A stretch of DNA of 64,000 bases from Maribacter ulvicola. Lineage in GTDB: Bacteria > Bacteroidota > Bacteroidia > Flavobacteriales > Flavobacteriaceae. This document shows positions 9,460-18,950 of the stretch, piece by piece; the stretch's first letter is position 1, and each line of letters opens with the position of its first letter. The notes below the pieces were generated by a model, which saw only the letters and a list, made by a program, of their open reading frames with translations, made no database searches and was not told the origin of the DNA. The position numbers and the translations under genes are program-made. Location of the stretch: the NCBI RefSeq assembly GCF_900155985.1, contig NZ_FTMA01000004.1:186001-250000 (forward strand), in the 5' to 3' direction.

Positions 9460-9480
9460 GTATGCGGTAGCGTATTCGGT
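9460..9480 (+). promoter_or_regulatory. Paired GTATKCGGT iterons, putative left arm-type integrase sites
   Basis: GTATGCGGT (9460-9468) and GTATTCGGT (9472-9480) are direct repeats spaced 12 bp start to start. The same pair with the same spacing and orientation occurs at 59727-59747 near the other end. Arm-type sites of tyrosine recombinases often have this layout. The right-hand pair falls inside integrase coding sequence, while the left-hand pair is in non-coding DNA. Confidence 0.5.
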
Positions 9481-9540
9481 CTTATTTAAGGTGAAGATAA
9501 TAAATACTTAAGGAGAAAGAAAAATTGTTGAATTAATCTT

Positions 9541-11196
9541 CTAATTTGAACTATTCGTAGTTAATGATTCAGCTAAAACTAAAGCGTTATAAACATTTAC
9601 TACGCTTCCTGTTTTGGAAAGTTCATTGAAGGGTATTTTAATGTTGTTATCCGATGAGTCTTTCATAGAAACTTCTATGTTGTATTGGACTCCAGTTTTA
9701 AGAAGTATGTCCTTTATTTGATGGGCTTTTAATTTAGGGTAATAGCATTTTATAATGGCAGCTGATTTCGATACAACTGCCGCAGCCTCAGATGTGCCGC
9801 TTCCATAAGCGTAATCTTCATTTTTGATGGAAGTAGCAGTGTATATTTCTTCTCCGGGAGCAAAAATATCTACCTCGGTTTTACCATAGTTTGTAGCAGG
9901 ATGAACAAAGGTGCTGTCTAGAGTGTAATTTGAAGTTCCAATTCTCATAAAGTTATTAGAGATTTCTGTATGACCGGTAGGGGAGTTGTCATTAGGATAT
10001 CTATACTTTGGTTCAGCATCTAGATCAATACCTACATTGCCAGAAGAAACAACAATCAGAACATCTTTAGATTCAGCATACTTAATGGCATCATGTACCC
10101 AATCTTCATGAAGAGAAAAGTATTTTCCAGAACTGATGTTAATGATATCGGCACCATTGTCAGCTGCATATCTAATTGCTAGCGCCATATCCTTGTCGTT
10201 CTCTCCACCCAAACCGGAAATAGGCAATGGCATTATTTTTATGTGTTTCATAATATCTTGAAGTGATTCTTCTCCAAAAGAAGAAACAATTACACCTGCC
10301 ATTTTTGTACCGTGGGTGAGTATTTCGGTATTATGACTAACGTTGCCATTACCATAATTTGTGTCAATTAGGTTGTTTAGATCATCACCTATGATTGCTC
10401 TATCGTCGTAGTCGAAATTTAATTGGATAGCGATTCTTTTTTCAGCTTTTAGCATCATGTTATCTACGTAAGAATCATCAACATTCTCATCTTGGTACAT
10501 CTTATGCAATTCAATGACCTCTGCCATCTTAGGGTTCGATGATAAAAGACTATCTAATTTGGTTTCATTAATTTTTTTATCCGGGAAGAAATTACTCAAG
10601 GTTGTTTTTGTATTGTAATACAAACTATCCATTTTTTTAACTCCTAATAAATTTTCTTCAGCATATTCCATCCTTTCATTATATACTTTTTGCGCTCTTG
10701 GGAGTTGACTAGCCAACTCAGGTCTTAATGGTATTCCCATCTTTTCTGCAATTAAAAATCTGGTAAACTCATAGTGCATGAATATGATATTTTCATTTTT
10801 AGAATTGCCTATAAAATTCCAGCCATGTATGTCATCAATGTAGCCATTTTGATTATCGTCAATATGATTTCCTGCAATCTCATTAGTGTTCTTCCATATA
10901 TTATTTTTTAATGCTTTATGGTCAATTTTGATCGGCATATCTATTACGGCTACAATAACATCAGTTCCTTTTTTATTAGTAAGAAGTTCCTCCGTTGCCC
11001 TTAATAGACTAATGCCAGGTATCGTATCTTTTTCAATATCTCTAATTGCCCAACTTTTTAGTTGGTTTTTCATTCCCTCTTTAGACTTTTTTGAACTTAA
11101 AGCAATGGTATGTGAACTATTTATAATCTTAGTATTATTTCTTGTACATGAGAGCGTGAGTAAAGTAAATAAAATAATAGCTGTTATAGTTTTCAT
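9541..11196 (-). CDS. S8-family subtilisin-like serine protease, lipoprotein
   Basis: This 551-residue protein starts with a lipoprotein signal (MKTITAIILFTLLTLSCTRN, lipobox Cys 17), so it acts outside the cytoplasm. The catalytic triad of the S8 family is visible: Asp in VIVAVIDMPIKIDH (about residue 86), His in ILTHGTKMAGVI (about 293) and Ser in GSGTSEAAAVVSKSAA (about 468). The oxyanion Asn lies in VVSSGNVG. About 150 residues of charged, helical sequence are inserted between Asp and His, longer than in minimal subtilases and typical of Bacteroidota lipoprotein proteases. It is the first gene inside the left end of the element and is transcribed outward toward attL. Its substrate and its link to the rest of the cargo are unknown. 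Confidence 0.88.
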   Translation of the reverse strand: MKTITAIILFTLLTLSCTRNNTKIINSSHTIALSSKKSKEGMKNQLKSWAIRDIEKDTIPGISLLRATEELLTNKKGTDVIVAVIDMPIKIDHKALKNNIWKNTNEIAGNHIDDNQNGYIDDIHGWNFIGNSKNENIIFMHYEFTRFLIAEKMGIPLRPELASQLPRAQKVYNERMEYAEENLLGVKKMDSLYYNTKTTLSNFFPDKKINETKLDSLLSSNPKMAEVIELHKMYQDENVDDSYVDNMMLKAEKRIAIQLNFDYDDRAIIGDDLNNLIDTNYGNGNVSHNTEILTHGTKMAGVIVSSFGEESLQDIMKHIKIMPLPISGLGGENDKDMALAIRYAADNGADIINISSGKYFSLHEDWVHDAIKYAESKDVLIVVSSGNVGIDLDAEPKYRYPNDNSPTGHTEISNNFMRIGTSNYTLDSTFVHPATNYGKTEVDIFAPGEEIYTATSIKNEDYAYGSGTSEAAAVVSKSAAIIKCYYPKLKAHQIKDILLKTGVQYNIEVSMKDSSDNNIKIPFNELSKTGSVVNVYNALVLAESLTTNSSN

Positions 11197-11358
11197 AGGC
11201 GTAAGTTAAAAATAACATGAGTAGATTATAGATTCTTTTTAACAAATGATGTCACTTTCTATCTGATTTTTTGATTAATTTCAAGTTCAATAGTTTTCTT
11301 TCACTTCCTATTTAAAAAAAAGCTAAATCGAGATAACAAACATTAAGAGGAAATAGTT

Positions 11359-11574
11359 ATGAGTTACATGAATAAATTTGGTGCTGAAGATTTAGATTAT
11401 CTTTTACATCATGATGAGGGATTAAAATGTTGGCAAACAGATTATAGATTGTTAAGAGAACGCGATGAGGAATATGATACGCTAATGTGGTTGGGTGGTA
11501 TGATTGATTTTAAGAATTTATGTGAATTAGATAAGCCTAAACAATTACCGAGACAGCGCCCATTGTTTACTTAA
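11359..11574 (+). CDS. Small hypothetical protein
   Basis: This 71-residue acidic, soluble protein has no recognisable domain. A purine-rich AAGAGGAAA lies about 6 bp before the ATG, an unusually good ribosome-binding site for this window, which supports the start. It stands alone between the divergent protease gene and a convergent broken gene. No function can be assigned. Confidence 0.55.
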   Translation: MSYMNKFGAEDLDYLLHHDEGLKCWQTDYRLLRERDEEYDTLMWLGGMIDFKNLCELDKPKQLPRQRPLFT

Positions 11575-11651
11575 AATAGTTTGCAAGAGCATTATTACCT
11601 TAGGTCTTTGTTATGTAAAAGCGAAATGTTTTCAGAGATATTTTCACTTCT

Positions 11652-12646
11652 TTAAATTAACGGGTCCAATTCATTTATTTTGGAAGTAACCCATTCCATC
11701 CATTCTTCAGTTTCCTCATTAATATTCCCTTTAGAGATTGCATCTTCTTTTTTGGCTTCCATAAATTTCCTTAGAAGTTCTGCCCTTTGCCAATTTTCTG
11801 CATCTGTATAAAGTTGTAGCTTTCTTTCTTCTTCTATTTTTTGTAAACGTTCCAATTCTTGTTGTTTTTGCTCTTCTAAAGCACGCTTGTTTCTAATGAT
11901 TTCATTTTTTATATGGCACTTATGCCACATGGTGCAATCATTTTCTATATAATCAAGAATTTTTGGAATTTGTTCTTCAATTTTAATGTTATCGGTATCT
12001 AGCCAACTCTTTTTGTTGGTATACCCTGTTTGAAATTCTAGTTTATCACTTTTTACAAAATCATGAGTACTCCATCCTCCCTCTGTAATTCTCTTTTCAC
12101 GATGGTATTTCTGTCTAAGATTTATTTGAATGGTTTGATTGTAAAGTTCGACATAACATGTGCCAAGATTAAACTTAATATTTATACCTCGTAATTCTGC
12201 ATTCGCTATAAAAATGTTCATGAAGTTTAGAGCTCTTTTTTGTAGCTTTTTATCAGTATGTATGGGAAGTATATCTTTTTGTCTTTTATATTGGGTTCTA
12301 ACAACTGAATCTCTATAAGATTTTGTAATTGTTAATTGCTGCTTGGTTTTTACTACTAATGGATGTTTTTTCTTAGGAATTATAATCTGTGGTTTTATTT
12401 CACGATTCCTCTGGTTTTTTTCAATTCACTTAAGTCAATCTGTTTACTTTCATCAACCTCTTCGGATAGAGCAATATTAGTAACATGCTTGCCAAACCTT
12501 AGCTTAGTCCAATAACCCAACTCAGGTAATGGTATGTTATTTTCAGTACACAATTTTCTGAAAGCTAGATAGTCTATGTCATGTTCTTTACATATTTGTT
12601 TTATTGGTGTAGTCCATACCAATTCATATAAGTTTTTAACATTCAT
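11652..12646 (-). pseudogene. Frameshifted HTH (YELVW-type) protein with coiled-coil C-terminus
   Basis: Two open frames together make one gene of about 331 codons. The first (12646-12395) encodes LYELVWTTPIKQICKEHDI and LPELGYWTKLRFGKH, the N-terminal HTH-like signature of a widespread uncharacterised family. The second frame is open from 12425 down to 11652 and encodes the matching remainder, including a charged coiled coil and WQRAELLRKFMEA. The frame changes by -1 at a run of seven A on the coding strand (12415-12421); one extra A would restore a single frame. This is either a recent one-base loss or a site of slippage. The family often sits in accessory regions; its role is unknown. Confidence 0.7.
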
Positions 12647-12810
12647 GATTATACTTTTATATTGTACGGTTAATTGAGTGCTATTATTTATTCGAATACG
12701 ATTTTCGACTTTAGCATATATGTGTGAATTTTCCCTTATTTTTAAATAAGTAATTAAAGTATTTACCTCTGAAATAAATCGATTTTAAAACAATTTTAAA
12801 CTATAGAAAT

Positions 12811-12927
12811 ATGAGTGCTTCAAATTCAATCAAGAATATAGAAAGTAAATTAGACTTTGTAATAATAGGAGTTCTATTCTTTGGTGTAATAGCATCTGTG
12901 TTATTGACCATAAACCTAATTAATTAG
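12811..12927 (+). CDS. Possible 38-residue single-pass membrane peptide
   Basis: An ATG at 12811 opens a 38-codon frame ending at 12927. The N-terminal 15 residues are polar (MSASNSIKNIESKLD) and are followed by one hydrophobic helix (FVIIGVLFFGVIASVLLTI), the layout of small membrane peptides. It lies between the frameshifted gene and a convergent hypothetical gene that ends 2 bp away. No close pairing antisense RNA is evident. It may be a true small gene or a chance frame. Confidence 0.4.
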   Translation: MSASNSIKNIESKLDFVIIGVLFFGVIASVLLTINLIN

Positions 12928-12928
12928 G

Positions 12929-13888
12929 TTAAAAATCTCGATTCTCTGGATTGTCTAAAAACCTGTTTAAAATATCCCTAATATGTTTAGGTTCTTTGTG
13001 TATGGGTTTGTTATTGGCAACAATAATGTCAGAGGTTGGAGTTAAGGTAAACCAGGCATCATCGTGAGATCTGTCCCATACTCCGTAAAGACATTTAGTA
13101 TGTTTTTTTATTATAATGTCTTCTTTGAAACTTATGGTTCCGCTGAAACGTGGTGTGTTACTGTTTCGATAAGACCTATTGTTTTCCAGTAAAAAACTTA
13201 ATCTTGACCAAGAGCTTGTATCTTGAGTGATATTCTCTAAAGTTTCTTTGTTTAACCAGTTCATAAGAAGATCCTCAAGTTTATGAGAATAGCTGACAAT
13301 TAAATATTTCTCAACTATGTTTTCTTGAAGATGAATAAGACCTAGCAAATTAAATTTATAGAAGACCTCATAGTTTTCGCCATGATTTAAGAAAGATATT
13401 TTTTTGATTCCTTCTCTAATGAAATGAAGCATGAATCGAGCTTCCTCTTTATTAAATTGTGTTTCTTCAAAATGTTCAACAGCGGCATTTAATTTACTGT
13501 AAAGTTCATTTTTCTTCTTCTCTTCTTGCTCTTTTTGTTCCCGTAATTTATTTATCTCTTCTTCTATTTTTAGTTCTTCCCTAATCTCACAAAGCTCGCA
13601 GATTGGTTCATCCTTAAGAATCTGTAAAAAGTTGGACTGAGAATACACTTCTTGTTCCAGAATCATATCACATGTTCTACACTTGTATTGTAGTTCTACA
13701 TATGAATATTCTTTTACCACTACATAGATGTCATGAATTCTCAGTTTATTCTCGGTAGATAGCTGTTTTGGTTTATTGGGGAAAATGCCATTTTCAAAAA
13801 CCCAATAAGTATTTAGTAATTGTAAAGTTGGCTTGTCGGGATTATTCTTGATAATAATCGAATAGTTAATTTCTTGAGAGTTGTCCAT
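12929..13888 (-). CDS. Hypothetical protein with CxxC pairs
   Basis: This 319-residue soluble protein has two cysteine pairs (CRTC at about residue 70 and CELC at about 97) that could form a zinc ribbon. A Lys/Glu-rich coiled coil follows at about 102-135, and then a mixed region to the C-terminus. I do not recognise the family. It is transcribed alone on the minus strand. The upstream region (13918-14027) contains a long imperfect inverted repeat. Confidence 0.6.
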   Translation of the reverse strand: MDNSQEINYSIIIKNNPDKPTLQLLNTYWVFENGIFPNKPKQLSTENKLRIHDIYVVVKEYSYVELQYKCRTCDMILEQEVYSQSNFLQILKDEPICELCEIREELKIEEEINKLREQKEQEEKKKNELYSKLNAAVEHFEETQFNKEEARFMLHFIREGIKKISFLNHGENYEVFYKFNLLGLIHLQENIVEKYLIVSYSHKLEDLLMNWLNKETLENITQDTSSWSRLSFLLENNRSYRNSNTPRFSGTISFKEDIIIKKHTKCLYGVWDRSHDDAWFTLTPTSDIIVANNKPIHKEPKHIRDILNRFLDNPENRDF

Positions 13889-13917
13889 AAAAAAAGCGTG
13901 GAACTGAACTTGCTGAC

Positions 13918-14027
13918 GTCAGAGGTATCGCCAGACACCCAACAACCAAACAAGGACAGCCCACGCAGTGGCGTGGGCGTCAAAACTTTGATTGAGGTTG
14001 TGAGATGAAAACTGGCGATTTTCTGAC
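13918..14027. repeat. 110-bp imperfect inverted repeat with central hairpin (MITE-like or structured RNA)
   Basis: The outer arms GTCAGAGGTATCGCCAG (13918-13934) and CTGGCGATTTTCTGAC (14012-14027) are complementary apart from a small bulge and mismatches. The interior has a perfect 8-bp stem GCCCACGC/GCGTGGGC (13959-13978), and the stretches between them also pair partly. The left edge overlaps the palindrome CTGACGTCAG (13914-13923). It is much richer in GC than its surroundings. The remainder of the 309-bp gap between 13889 and 14197 shows nothing else. Confidence 0.5.
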
Positions 14028-14197
14028 ATCCAATCAAAAGCGAAACGCTTTCGTATATATTTTAAAAGTTCTTTATATTCCTATTTTAGATTAATTATTG
14101 TTATTAGAATCCAAATTTACTGAATATAAATGATTGGTAATTTAAAGGTGTTTATTGATTTGTTTCTTTAAATACTTAGAACAGTTTATATTTAACC

Positions 14198-14617
14198 GTG
14201 GTTAAGAAAGTAGTGTATATAGATATGGATGATGTTCTTTGCAATTATAGCAAAGCACATGAAAAGGCATTGATAGAAAAACCGGAAGTTCTATTCCCGC
14301 AAAGTCAGCCTGGTTTCTTTGAGAATTTAGAGCCAATGAAAAATGCAATCGAATCTTTTCACTTCTTTTTGAAAAGCGATTATTTTCAGCCATTTATACT
14401 TACCACACCTTCTATATTGAATCCTTTATGCTATACAGAGAAAAGACTTTGGGTAGAAAAGCATCTAGGTTTAGAAATGGTAGATAGATTAATTATTTCT
14501 AATCATAAAGGTTTATTAGTGGGTGATTATTTAATTGATGACCATAGTGATGGTCGTGGTCAAGAACACTTTAACGGAACACTTATACAATTCGGTCAAT
14601 CTGATTTTGAAGATTAG
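14198..14617 (+). CDS. HAD-fold 5'(3')-deoxyribonucleotidase-like protein
   Basis: This 139-residue protein starts with a GTG codon. The N-terminal YIDMDDVLCNY matches the HAD motif I DxDxD/V of the 5'-nucleotidase (NT5C-type) family. The later LIISNHKGLLVGDYLIDDHSDGRG segment corresponds to motifs III and IV, with the Asp pair that binds magnesium. The family dephosphorylates deoxyribonucleoside monophosphates in the cytoplasm. It stands alone just before the WYL regulator and defence block. Nucleotide-depleting enzymes are known in phage defence, but a link here is only positional. Confidence 0.75.
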   Translation: MVKKVVYIDMDDVLCNYSKAHEKALIEKPEVLFPQSQPGFFENLEPMKNAIESFHFFLKSDYFQPFILTTPSILNPLCYTEKRLWVEKHLGLEMVDRLIISNHKGLLVGDYLIDDHSDGRGQEHFNGTLIQFGQSDFED

Positions 14618-14783
14618 GAAGCTGTGATATGTTTTTTTCTGAAGAATTGAAAAATATTTGAGAAGTAAGAATCGGTAATTAATTTTTAATTTAGGTCATT
14701 TACAAAACTTTAACTTTTATAGGTAACAATATCATTAACTTTTTATGTGTTAGTATAGGATATTTACTCATAAATAATTTTCT

Positions 14784-15788
14784 ATGGCTAATAGTAAACA
14801 CGCACACTTGCGGTATAATATTTTAGATGAGTATTTTAGGAAAAGAGCTTATTCATTTGAAGATTTATTAATAGCTCTCAATGCAGCTCTTGAAATTCAT
14901 TACCCAAATGAGAGTATCTCTGTTAGAACACTTAGGGAAGATTTAAAGGTATTTCGAGATAATATTAATGGCTTTGCTGCTCCACTTCCAGAAAAAGCCA
15001 GAATATTAAAGTATTCAGATTCATCTTTTACTATTGCAGATAAACCCTTACTGGATTATGAACAATATTTAATTGATGCTGCTCAACAATTACTTCAACG
15101 ATTTGAGAACCATCCTAAATATGATAGGCTATCAGAAGCATTATTAAAGTTTCAAGAAGAAGAGCAAAAGCAAAAAAATGATAATATCAATATTTTGTTT
15201 TATGATCATAACGATGAATACAAGGGAATACAGTTGTTGAAACCAATCTATCACGCAATTAATAATAAAACGGTCTTAACTATAACTTATAAAGGATTTA
15301 AGGATAAAGAAGTAACTACATACACGTTCCATCCACATGTTTTGAAAGAGTATAATAATAGATGGTTTGTATTTGGATTTAATGATACCAAAAATATTCA
15401 AAATTGGAGTATTCCCTTAGATGAGCGTTTAATTGATTTCACGAAAAACAACGATGTAATTTACGTAGAATCAAATACCGATTGGCATTTGTTTTTTAAT
15501 TCTATGGTGGGTATTGTTAAGCCCTTAAACGCTATAAAAGAAAGGGTTGTTTTACGTTTTTATAATGGTCGAGAAGAATATTTTAAAACCAAACCTTTTC
15601 ATTCAGGGTATGATTTGTTTTTTGAAAAAGATAAAAAGAATCAGGTTTGGTTTGATACAATAATTAATAGGGAGCTTGTCCAACAAATATTATCCTACGG
15701 TCAAGACGTCCAAGTCTTAGAGCCAGAAATTTTACTTATTCAAGTAGCACAGCAAATTAAATCCATGAATAACCTCTACAATTCTTAA
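14784..15788 (+). CDS. WYL-domain transcriptional regulator (upstream of Druantia)
   Basis: This 334-residue protein has an N-terminal winged-helix region (SVRTLREDLKVFRD, about residues 47-60). The WYL domain that follows shows TITYKGFKDKEVTTYTFHPHVLKEYNNRWFVFGF (described here by its key residues Y, H, Y, RWF at about 172-205). A C-terminal WCX-like extension is present. Such proteins (CapW/BrxR type) are dimeric repressors of defence operons that respond to phage or nucleotide signals. It is encoded 141 bp before druH on the same strand. The gap carries both palindromes discussed in this window. The protein resembles the second WYL protein (51649-52650) in length and layout. Confidence 0.85.
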   Translation: MANSKHAHLRYNILDEYFRKRAYSFEDLLIALNAALEIHYPNESISVRTLREDLKVFRDNINGFAAPLPEKARILKYSDSSFTIADKPLLDYEQYLIDAAQQLLQRFENHPKYDRLSEALLKFQEEEQKQKNDNINILFYDHNDEYKGIQLLKPIYHAINNKTVLTITYKGFKDKEVTTYTFHPHVLKEYNNRWFVFGFNDTKNIQNWSIPLDERLIDFTKNNDVIYVESNTDWHLFFNSMVGIVKPLNAIKERVVLRFYNGREEYFKTKPFHSGYDLFFEKDKKNQVWFDTIINRELVQQILSYGQDVQVLEPEILLIQVAQQIKSMNNLYNS

Positions 15789-15790
15789 TT

Positions 15791-15807
15791 GTGCAATTAC
15801 ACCGCAT
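15791..15807. promoter_or_regulatory. 17-bp operator-like palindrome GTGCR-N7-YGCAY (druHE copy)
   Basis: The sequence reads GTGCAATTACACCGCAT, just after the WYL stop codon and 123 bp before druH. It is one of six matches to GTGCR-N7-YGCAY, all upstream of transcription units in the defence block. This copy has CGCAT instead of TGCAC in the right half and lies farther from its gene than the others, so it is one of the weaker instances. Confidence 0.5.
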
Positions 15808-15855
15808 AGTTATTTTAGTTCTTTACATCAGATTTTTAAAATGAAACAGACTGCT

Positions 15856-15871
15856 TTACGGTAAACCGTAA
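15856..15871. promoter_or_regulatory. 16-bp palindrome TTACGG-N4-CCGTAA (druHE copy)
   Basis: TTACGGTAAACCGTAA is a near-perfect palindrome 58 bp before druH. The same half-sites with the same 4-bp centre occur at 52807-52822 between the second WYL gene and the divergent ATPase gene. Two copies, each in the control region next to a WYL gene, suggest a WYL operator. Confidence 0.6.
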
Positions 15872-15929
15872 TCAAATTATATTTTTCTAGGCTACTTTAA
15901 CTAATTATTAAACTTAACCAAAATAATCT

Positions 15930-18900
15930 ATGTCATTTTTTCAAACCCTAACGATATCAAAAAACAGTGATCAAGATAAAAAACAAGCTTTATGGAAATA
16001 TGAGATAAGTGATGAAGATTTAGATAGACTTATTTCTACTTTAAAATATGGGAAAATTTATAATATAGACCCTAAAGACGTTTGTTTATACTATGCTGTA
16101 TGGTGGAAAAGAAAGTATAATGGTGGTATACCTAGTAAGCAAGAAATATTTGAATCTATTGGGGGTAATCTTAAATATAACCTGACGAAGGAAGAGTTTT
16201 TTAAACTTGCTAAAATAGGTGCACGACAGCTAGGGGTTAAATGGATTAAAAAACAAAATACACTTTATTTTAAAACATTATTGTTGCAAGGCGGGTTGCC
16301 ATTAAAGCATATTGCTGAAAATAAAGGTGTTTATAAGGTTTTTTTGGAGGCAGTTTTAGAAGAGCAACCAGAGTCTATAGAAGATTTTATATTTAAAAAC
16401 CATATCATAGATTTATTACCTAAATCTAGTCAGAATGATACTATTTATGAAAATTGTTTTGAAATAGTAAGATCTATTCTGAATGATGATGGTGCATATG
16501 ATTCGTTATTTGAAAGTGAGGAGTCGTTGAAAGAGATTTCAACTGCTTTAAAAATTAAACGGAAATCTTTAGTCAAGAAGAAGAGACAATCTAAGCCTAA
16601 GAATTATTGGTTATTGAGTTTTAAAAATGATACGCCAAAAATTACACTAAGACTGGGTTTCGCAGATTCTTATTCAAAGGAAGCTTTAAGTGATATTTTA
16701 AGATTTGAACCTACCGATAGAAATTATCAATTCTTTATGGATGATAATTTAATATGTGTTTTTCGGAAAATGGCTAATGGTAAATATAAAACGGATTGGT
16801 ACAGCAATCAAAATGAAGAGAGAGATGTTTTAGAAGGTATCCCTTATACTTATGTCGTTGGAAATGAATTGAAAACTGAACTTCCTGAATTTATACAAAC
16901 TATACCCAATTTAGATGAACCCAGTTTATGGTCGAGGTTTAATGACAACGAATGGCGATTGGTAAAAGGGTATACTGTATCGAATAAAGATGCAGCTATA
17001 CTTTACCCAAATACTTGGAAATGCTTTTTACCTGCAACCAACATTTCTATTTACGATAAAATTCTTTCTTGGGTTTCATTTGAAGGTGAAGTTGAAATTC
17101 AGAGTGAGAATGAAGAAAACACCTATATAAGTGGTGTGGATTCATTTGATTGGATTATTGAAAGTAAGCGCCCAAGTTGGATGTTAAAATCAAATTTAAC
17201 CGTTACCCAGGGTCTTCCTAAAATTCTCTTATATGATGATTCTGGTTATGATATAAATAATTCTCGTTTTACAACTTTTATTAAAAGGCATAATAGTAAA
17301 GAACAATGGGAAAGTCTTAGTAGAATAAAAAACATTTCAAAAGGTTGTTATGATTTAAAAATAGAGAAAGATGGGGTAATTGCTCATGACACTTTCTTCA
17401 ATATTGGAAATTTAAAGGCTAGATTTTTGGAGCAAACTATTGATACTGCTGTAGTCGATTTCACTAATAATGATTTTTATGAAATGAAATTAAGTGAGAC
17501 AGATTTGGTCGAAATAGAGCAAACTGAAAATCGATATTCACTGAAAGTAAATAAAGAAAAGTTAAAAATACCTTCAATAATAAAAGGTTCTTTTGGACTT
17601 TCTAATAAAAAGAAATTGTTTTTCGATATGCGTTCTCCATTTCAAGGAATGGCTATCACTGATAGTGATGGCGGAATTATTGATGAGAACCAGCCTTTGT
17701 CTCTTGCTAATCTTTATGGACTTAGAATACTAAGTACTCCAAAAAGAGAAACCTTGTTAAAGCTTAAGAATAGCTTAAAACCAGATGTGAAGATTACAAA
17801 GGAAATCAAAGATTCAACACAGCCATTAATAGCTTATAAAGATGAAATTGTTAGGCTTTTATATTTAGCTGACGTCATGAATCATGAAAATACGGTTACT
17901 TTAGAATTGTCAGAAGGTAGCTATAGAAGGACTTATCGAATTTCGGGTTTTAGCCACACACTAGATGTTAGCAATCAATTAGAATACCGTGTAGATGTAT
18001 TTAACTCAAGTGATAAATTAGAATTATATGCTGTAGCTCTAAATTGTAATTCTGAAAAAATTACACCAATTTCTTTAACTAAAATAGAAAGTGGTTATGA
18101 AATCCCAACATCTATTGAGTCTAACGAATTAATAGTGTTCTCTTCTAAAATAGATGGTAAGCAATTGATGCCAAGATTTGTTAGAACTACTGAATTTTAC
18201 TCGGGTATTGATAAGGCAGAAAGAATTGAAAAATATCATACCAATCTCTCTTCAGCGGGCTTTAGCGATGAAATTTGGAAAGAAGTATTGTCTTATTTCA
18301 AAATCTGTATAGATTTTGATATCCCATTCTCAACCTTTGACCAATTAAGAGCAATTTCTAGAAGTTCAAATGTGGCGTCAAGGGCTTTTCTTTATTTGGG
18401 AATTAATCATCATGACCCCAATGAATATATCCAAAATGTTATTCCAGAGATGGAGAAAGATTTAGGTTTTTGCTTTCATTGGATTTCAAAAATAGATTGG
18501 GGTAATGCTATAGAAGAAGTTAATGAGCTTACTGGTAATAACTACTACAATCATATTCTAGAACTTCTTTCATCCTATTTAAGTTTAAATGGTCAGACGA
18601 AACTTTTTAAATTTATTAGCGGAGCCAAAATCGAGACTAACAGTATTTCCCAAAGAGATATATTAGATCTTCGTCAGCAATTAGGTGAAAGAGTTTTAAA
18701 AGAGCTTCCATATCACAGTCCTAAAATTAATAGTACTTATAGTGTTCAAATTGAACAGCATAAAGCAGTAAAAGTATTATTGAGATCACCAATTGCAGTT
18801 GCAGAATCAATTAACAATATTGAAAATGAGAACCCTATATGGGGAGGTGATGACTTTAGGGATGTAATTAGGAGAAACATCCAGTATAGCCAATATTTGA

Positions 18901-18950
18901 AACCAGATTTTTATAATAGTATCATTTTACATGTCCTTAACAGAAACTAA
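15930..18950 (+). CDS. druH: Druantia type III protein DruH (by context)
   Basis: This 1006-residue soluble protein has no domain that I can recognise by eye. It is called DruH because Druantia type III consists of two genes, a large protein of unknown fold followed directly by the DruE helicase, and both sizes and order match here. The last 20 bp overlap the annotated start of druE, which argues for translational coupling. Residues about 195-220 are rich in Lys and Arg ([18 protein letters not shown]), possibly a nucleic-acid contact. It is the first gene after the WYL regulator and the two palindromes. The mechanism of Druantia is not well understood. Confidence 0.7.
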   Translation: MSFFQTLTISKNSDQDKKQALWKYEISDEDLDRLISTLKYGKIYNIDPKDVCLYYAVWWKRKYNGGIPSKQEIFESIGGNLKYNLTKEEFFKLAKIGARQLGVKWIKKQNTLYFKTLLLQGGLPLKHIAENKGVYKVFLEAVLEEQPESIEDFIFKNHIIDLLPKSSQNDTIYENCFEIVRSILNDDGAYDSLFESEESLKEISTALKIKRKSLVKKKRQSKPKNYWLLSFKNDTPKITLRLGFADSYSKEALSDILRFEPTDRNYQFFMDDNLICVFRKMANGKYKTDWYSNQNEERDVLEGIPYTYVVGNELKTELPEFIQTIPNLDEPSLWSRFNDNEWRLVKGYTVSNKDAAILYPNTWKCFLPATNISIYDKILSWVSFEGEVEIQSENEENTYISGVDSFDWIIESKRPSWMLKSNLTVTQGLPKILLYDDSGYDINNSRFTTFIKRHNSKEQWESLSRIKNISKGCYDLKIEKDGVIAHDTFFNIGNLKARFLEQTIDTAVVDFTNNDFYEMKLSETDLVEIEQTENRYSLKVNKEKLKIPSIIKGSFGLSNKKKLFFDMRSPFQGMAITDSDGGIIDENQPLSLANLYGLRILSTPKRETLLKLKNSLKPDVKITKEIKDSTQPLIAYKDEIVRLLYLADVMNHENTVTLELSEGSYRRTYRISGFSHTLDVSNQLEYRVDVFNSSDKLELYAVALNCNSEKITPISLTKIESGYEIPTSIESNELIVFSSKIDGKQLMPRFVRTTEFYSGIDKAERIEKYHTNLSSAGFSDEIWKEVLSYFKICIDFDIPFSTFDQLRAISRSSNVASRAFLYLGINHHDPNEYIQNVIPEMEKDLGFCFHWISKIDWGNAIEEVNELTGNNYYNHILELLSSYLSLNGQTKLFKFISGAKIETNSISQRDILDLRQQLGERVLKELPYHSPKINSTYSVQIEQHKAVKVLLRSPIAVAESINNIENENPIWGGDDFRDVIRRNIQYSQYLKPDFYNSIILHVLNRN

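Noticed and set aside
9456-9495. Decayed second integrase at the left end
   Set aside because: Similarity to the integrase gene is limited to the 21-bp paired iterons; sequence on either side does not match, so a binding-site repeat is the simpler reading.
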